The position numbers and the translations under genes were made by a program. From Corynebacterium sp. MSK008 (GTDB lineage Bacteria > Actinomycetota > Actinomycetes > Mycobacteriales > Mycobacteriaceae): a stretch of 32,028 bases of DNA. The stretch is taken from positions 1-32,028 of the forward strand of contig NZ_JASPJX010000004.1 of assembly GCF_030232585.1 (NCBI RefSeq), given 5' to 3'. The notes below the pieces were generated by a model. The model saw only the letters and a list, made by a program, of their open reading frames with translations. It was not told the DNA's origin and searched no databases. Numbering within the stretch: the first letter of the stretch is position 1; each line of letters begins with the position of its first letter. Positions 31,801-32,028 of this stretch are shown in pieces.

Positions 31801-32028
31801 CAAACCGGGCAAGGACGGCGAGCGCGGCCCCAAGGGCGACAAGGGCGACACCGGCGCTGACGGCAAAGACGGCGCTGACGGCAAACCGGGCAAGGACGGC
31901 GAGCGCGGCCCCAAGGGCGACAAGGGCGACACCGGCGCTGACGGCAAAGACGGCGCTGACGGCAAACCGGGCAAGGACGGCGAGCGCGGCCCCAAGGGCG
32001 ACAAGGGCGACACCGGCGCTGACGGCAA
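28877..32028 (+). CDS. Secreted ExeM/NucH-type nuclease with collagen-like tail (partial)
   Basis: At least 1050 aa, running off the right edge. In order: signal peptide (1-about 30, AYA cleavage); lamin-tail domain (about 35-160, VVINEVYGGGG..FVELYNPTD); acidic/Pro linker; OB-fold-like region (about 217-330); exo/endonuclease domain (about 495-830) with likely catalytic residues Asn499, Glu564, His667, Asp719/Asn721, Asp761/His762 and Asp822/His823, plus a Cys pair (NKCGYHK..GCKVRG); a Rib/YPDG-type domain (about 845-920, YPDG at 900); a short acidic linker; then Gly-X-Y collagen-like repeats from Gly960. Predicted to degrade extracellular DNA; cell-wall anchoring beyond the window is likely but unseen. 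AGAGG lies 6 nt before the ATG. A Pho-box-like element upstream suggests induction by phosphate starvation, as known for nucH of C. glutamicum. Confidence 0.9.
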   Translation, partial: MLNSNRKVLSTSFIIALAAGTVTVAPSAYAATDGSNVVINEVYGGGGNKGAAYNKDFVELYNPTDQPIDITGWKIEQRSAGDGLGSTYTLEGVVPAKSTFLITGPEGTNGAAIEGADAAYGTLNFGNKGAIAVLLDANGNPVDRVGWGGAVAPEGSSAEATANGTSIQRKTVGVDTDNNADDFIVAVPTPQGSGATPEAPTDPDTENPQPEQPQPGEITPIANIQGTGATSPFEGQTVTTEGVVTAVYDEGGKNGFFLQTAGTGDGAKNPGDASDGIFVYMGGNQNFPMRGDSLRVTGQVSEYYNQTQITASTIATLDDALEAPKAIEIETLPSGDEAREPYEGMLVRVSGPYTVTNNYTLNNTGDLGLAPGERAHRTPTDVVAPGAAAQELDAKQDAEVVYLDDGRTRNYFRSDKETPLPYIVTSDGGVKSIRTGDQVEFQTDVVVDYSFDQWRFQPLQPITGKNAAAELPITWEDSRVAAYDDVENVAGDYSIGFFNVLNYFSSLGKDQNKCGYHKNRFGDPVAANGCKVRGAFSQEAFNDQQAKIVTAINKLDTDVLGLSEIENTYSVTGDVAKRDDALQNLVDALNAKEPGKWDLVKSPENLGTDEDVIRVGFIYQPAKVKPVGESVIFDDAAFTKTARQPLAQEFDTVGNDEDKNFVAVVNHFKSKGSVAQGDADTGDGQGNNPNVRTRQSEALLKHLNQQSQWAELPTFLVGDFNAYTKEDAITALVNGGFNLVESEKDYDQASYQFDGQLGSLDHVLANAAAMELVEDSVVWNINGDESVAFEYSRRNYNIADVFEDLTKDARYYGADNPFRSSDHDPVKVGFGTKLDEKDADKFAPEASEEVTVTQGDELPDAKATVKDADQLPADTKFEWTKPANTDTLGDGQEGEITVTYPDGSVDTVNVVVNVKPKAEEEEPQPEEEPRYIVKAEVNDDGELIVTYDNGETENLGKVRGADGKDGADGKDGADGKPGKDGERGPKGDKGDTGADGKDGADGKPGKDGERGPKGDKGDTGADGKDGADGKPGKDGERGPKGDKGDTGADG
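31790..32028 (+). repeat. 81-bp tandem repeats encoding collagen-like triplets
   Basis: Nearly three exact copies of an 81-bp unit (27 aa, nine Gly-X-Y triplets, including GKPGKDGERGPKGDKGDTG); CAAACCGG recurs at 31801, 31882 and 31963. A preceding stretch from 31754 has shorter GADGKD units. The array continues past the window. Confidence 0.93.

Noticed and set aside
31714..32028. Long Ser/Pro-rich open frame on the minus strand
   Set aside because: It is the antisense image of the collagen-like repeats in the nuclease gene; no start context or independent support.
31754..32028. CRISPR-like regular repeats
   Set aside because: The repeats are contiguous with no unique spacers and lie in frame inside a coding region.

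Overview
The window is a high-GC actinobacterial chromosome segment. It is almost certainly from a Corynebacterium: RamA, the PurSQL/PurFM arrangement, MshD (mycothiol), an LmeA-type DUF2993 protein, DUF3073, a Cat-type CoA transferase and the pstSCAB/phoU layout are all as expected for that genus, and many genes appear to be transcribed without a leader. The species cannot be named from the sequence.

Layout. 1-2.3 kb (minus): murA with ramA upstream of it, and a candidate promoter leading out of the left edge. 2.5-4.5 kb: cysK and cysE (cysteine synthesis), then a small GNAT protein facing them. 4.5-8.7 kb: five tRNA genes (Phe, Asp, Asp, Glu, Lys), a secreted von Willebrand A protein lying between two identical tRNA-Asp genes, a maltokinase-cap-like protein and a ZIP metal transporter. 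8.7-11.6 kb: succinyl-CoA:acetate CoA-transferase (cat) and a tRNA-dihydrouridine synthase. 11.6-16.8 kb: the phosphate block, phoU facing pstS-pstC-pstA-pstB. 16.8-21.4 kb: mshD, an LmeA-like protein, a nitrobindin-like protein, a PabC-like lyase, YgfZ and DUF3073. 21.4-28.7 kb: purine synthesis, purF-purM and purS-purQ-purL, with an SCP-like gene and a double-hotdog thioesterase between them. 28.9 kb to the right edge: a large secreted ExeM/NucH-type nuclease that ends, within the window, in tandem collagen-like repeats.

How the genes fit together. The strongest cross-window link is phosphate. The pstS upstream region and the nuclease upstream region both carry a GTGAA-N6-GTGAA element with an 11-bp period, which resembles the corynebacterial PhoR (PhoP-type) box. 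A phosphate-starvation response could therefore switch on both the high-affinity importer and a secreted nuclease that frees phosphate from DNA. RamA and Cat belong to acetate and TCA metabolism. The purine genes are arranged as two operons.

Notable architecture. At least nine genes have a TANNNT -10 hexamer 6-8 nt before the start codon and no usable Shine-Dalgarno, which points to leaderless mRNAs; this moves the starts of murA and purF. Two divergent gene pairs are separated by only 22 and 24 bp with overlapping opposite -10 elements. No CRISPR array, transposase or prophage gene was seen. The most system-like novelties are the tRNA-Asp duplication around the VWA gene and the putatively Pho-controlled collagen-tailed nuclease.
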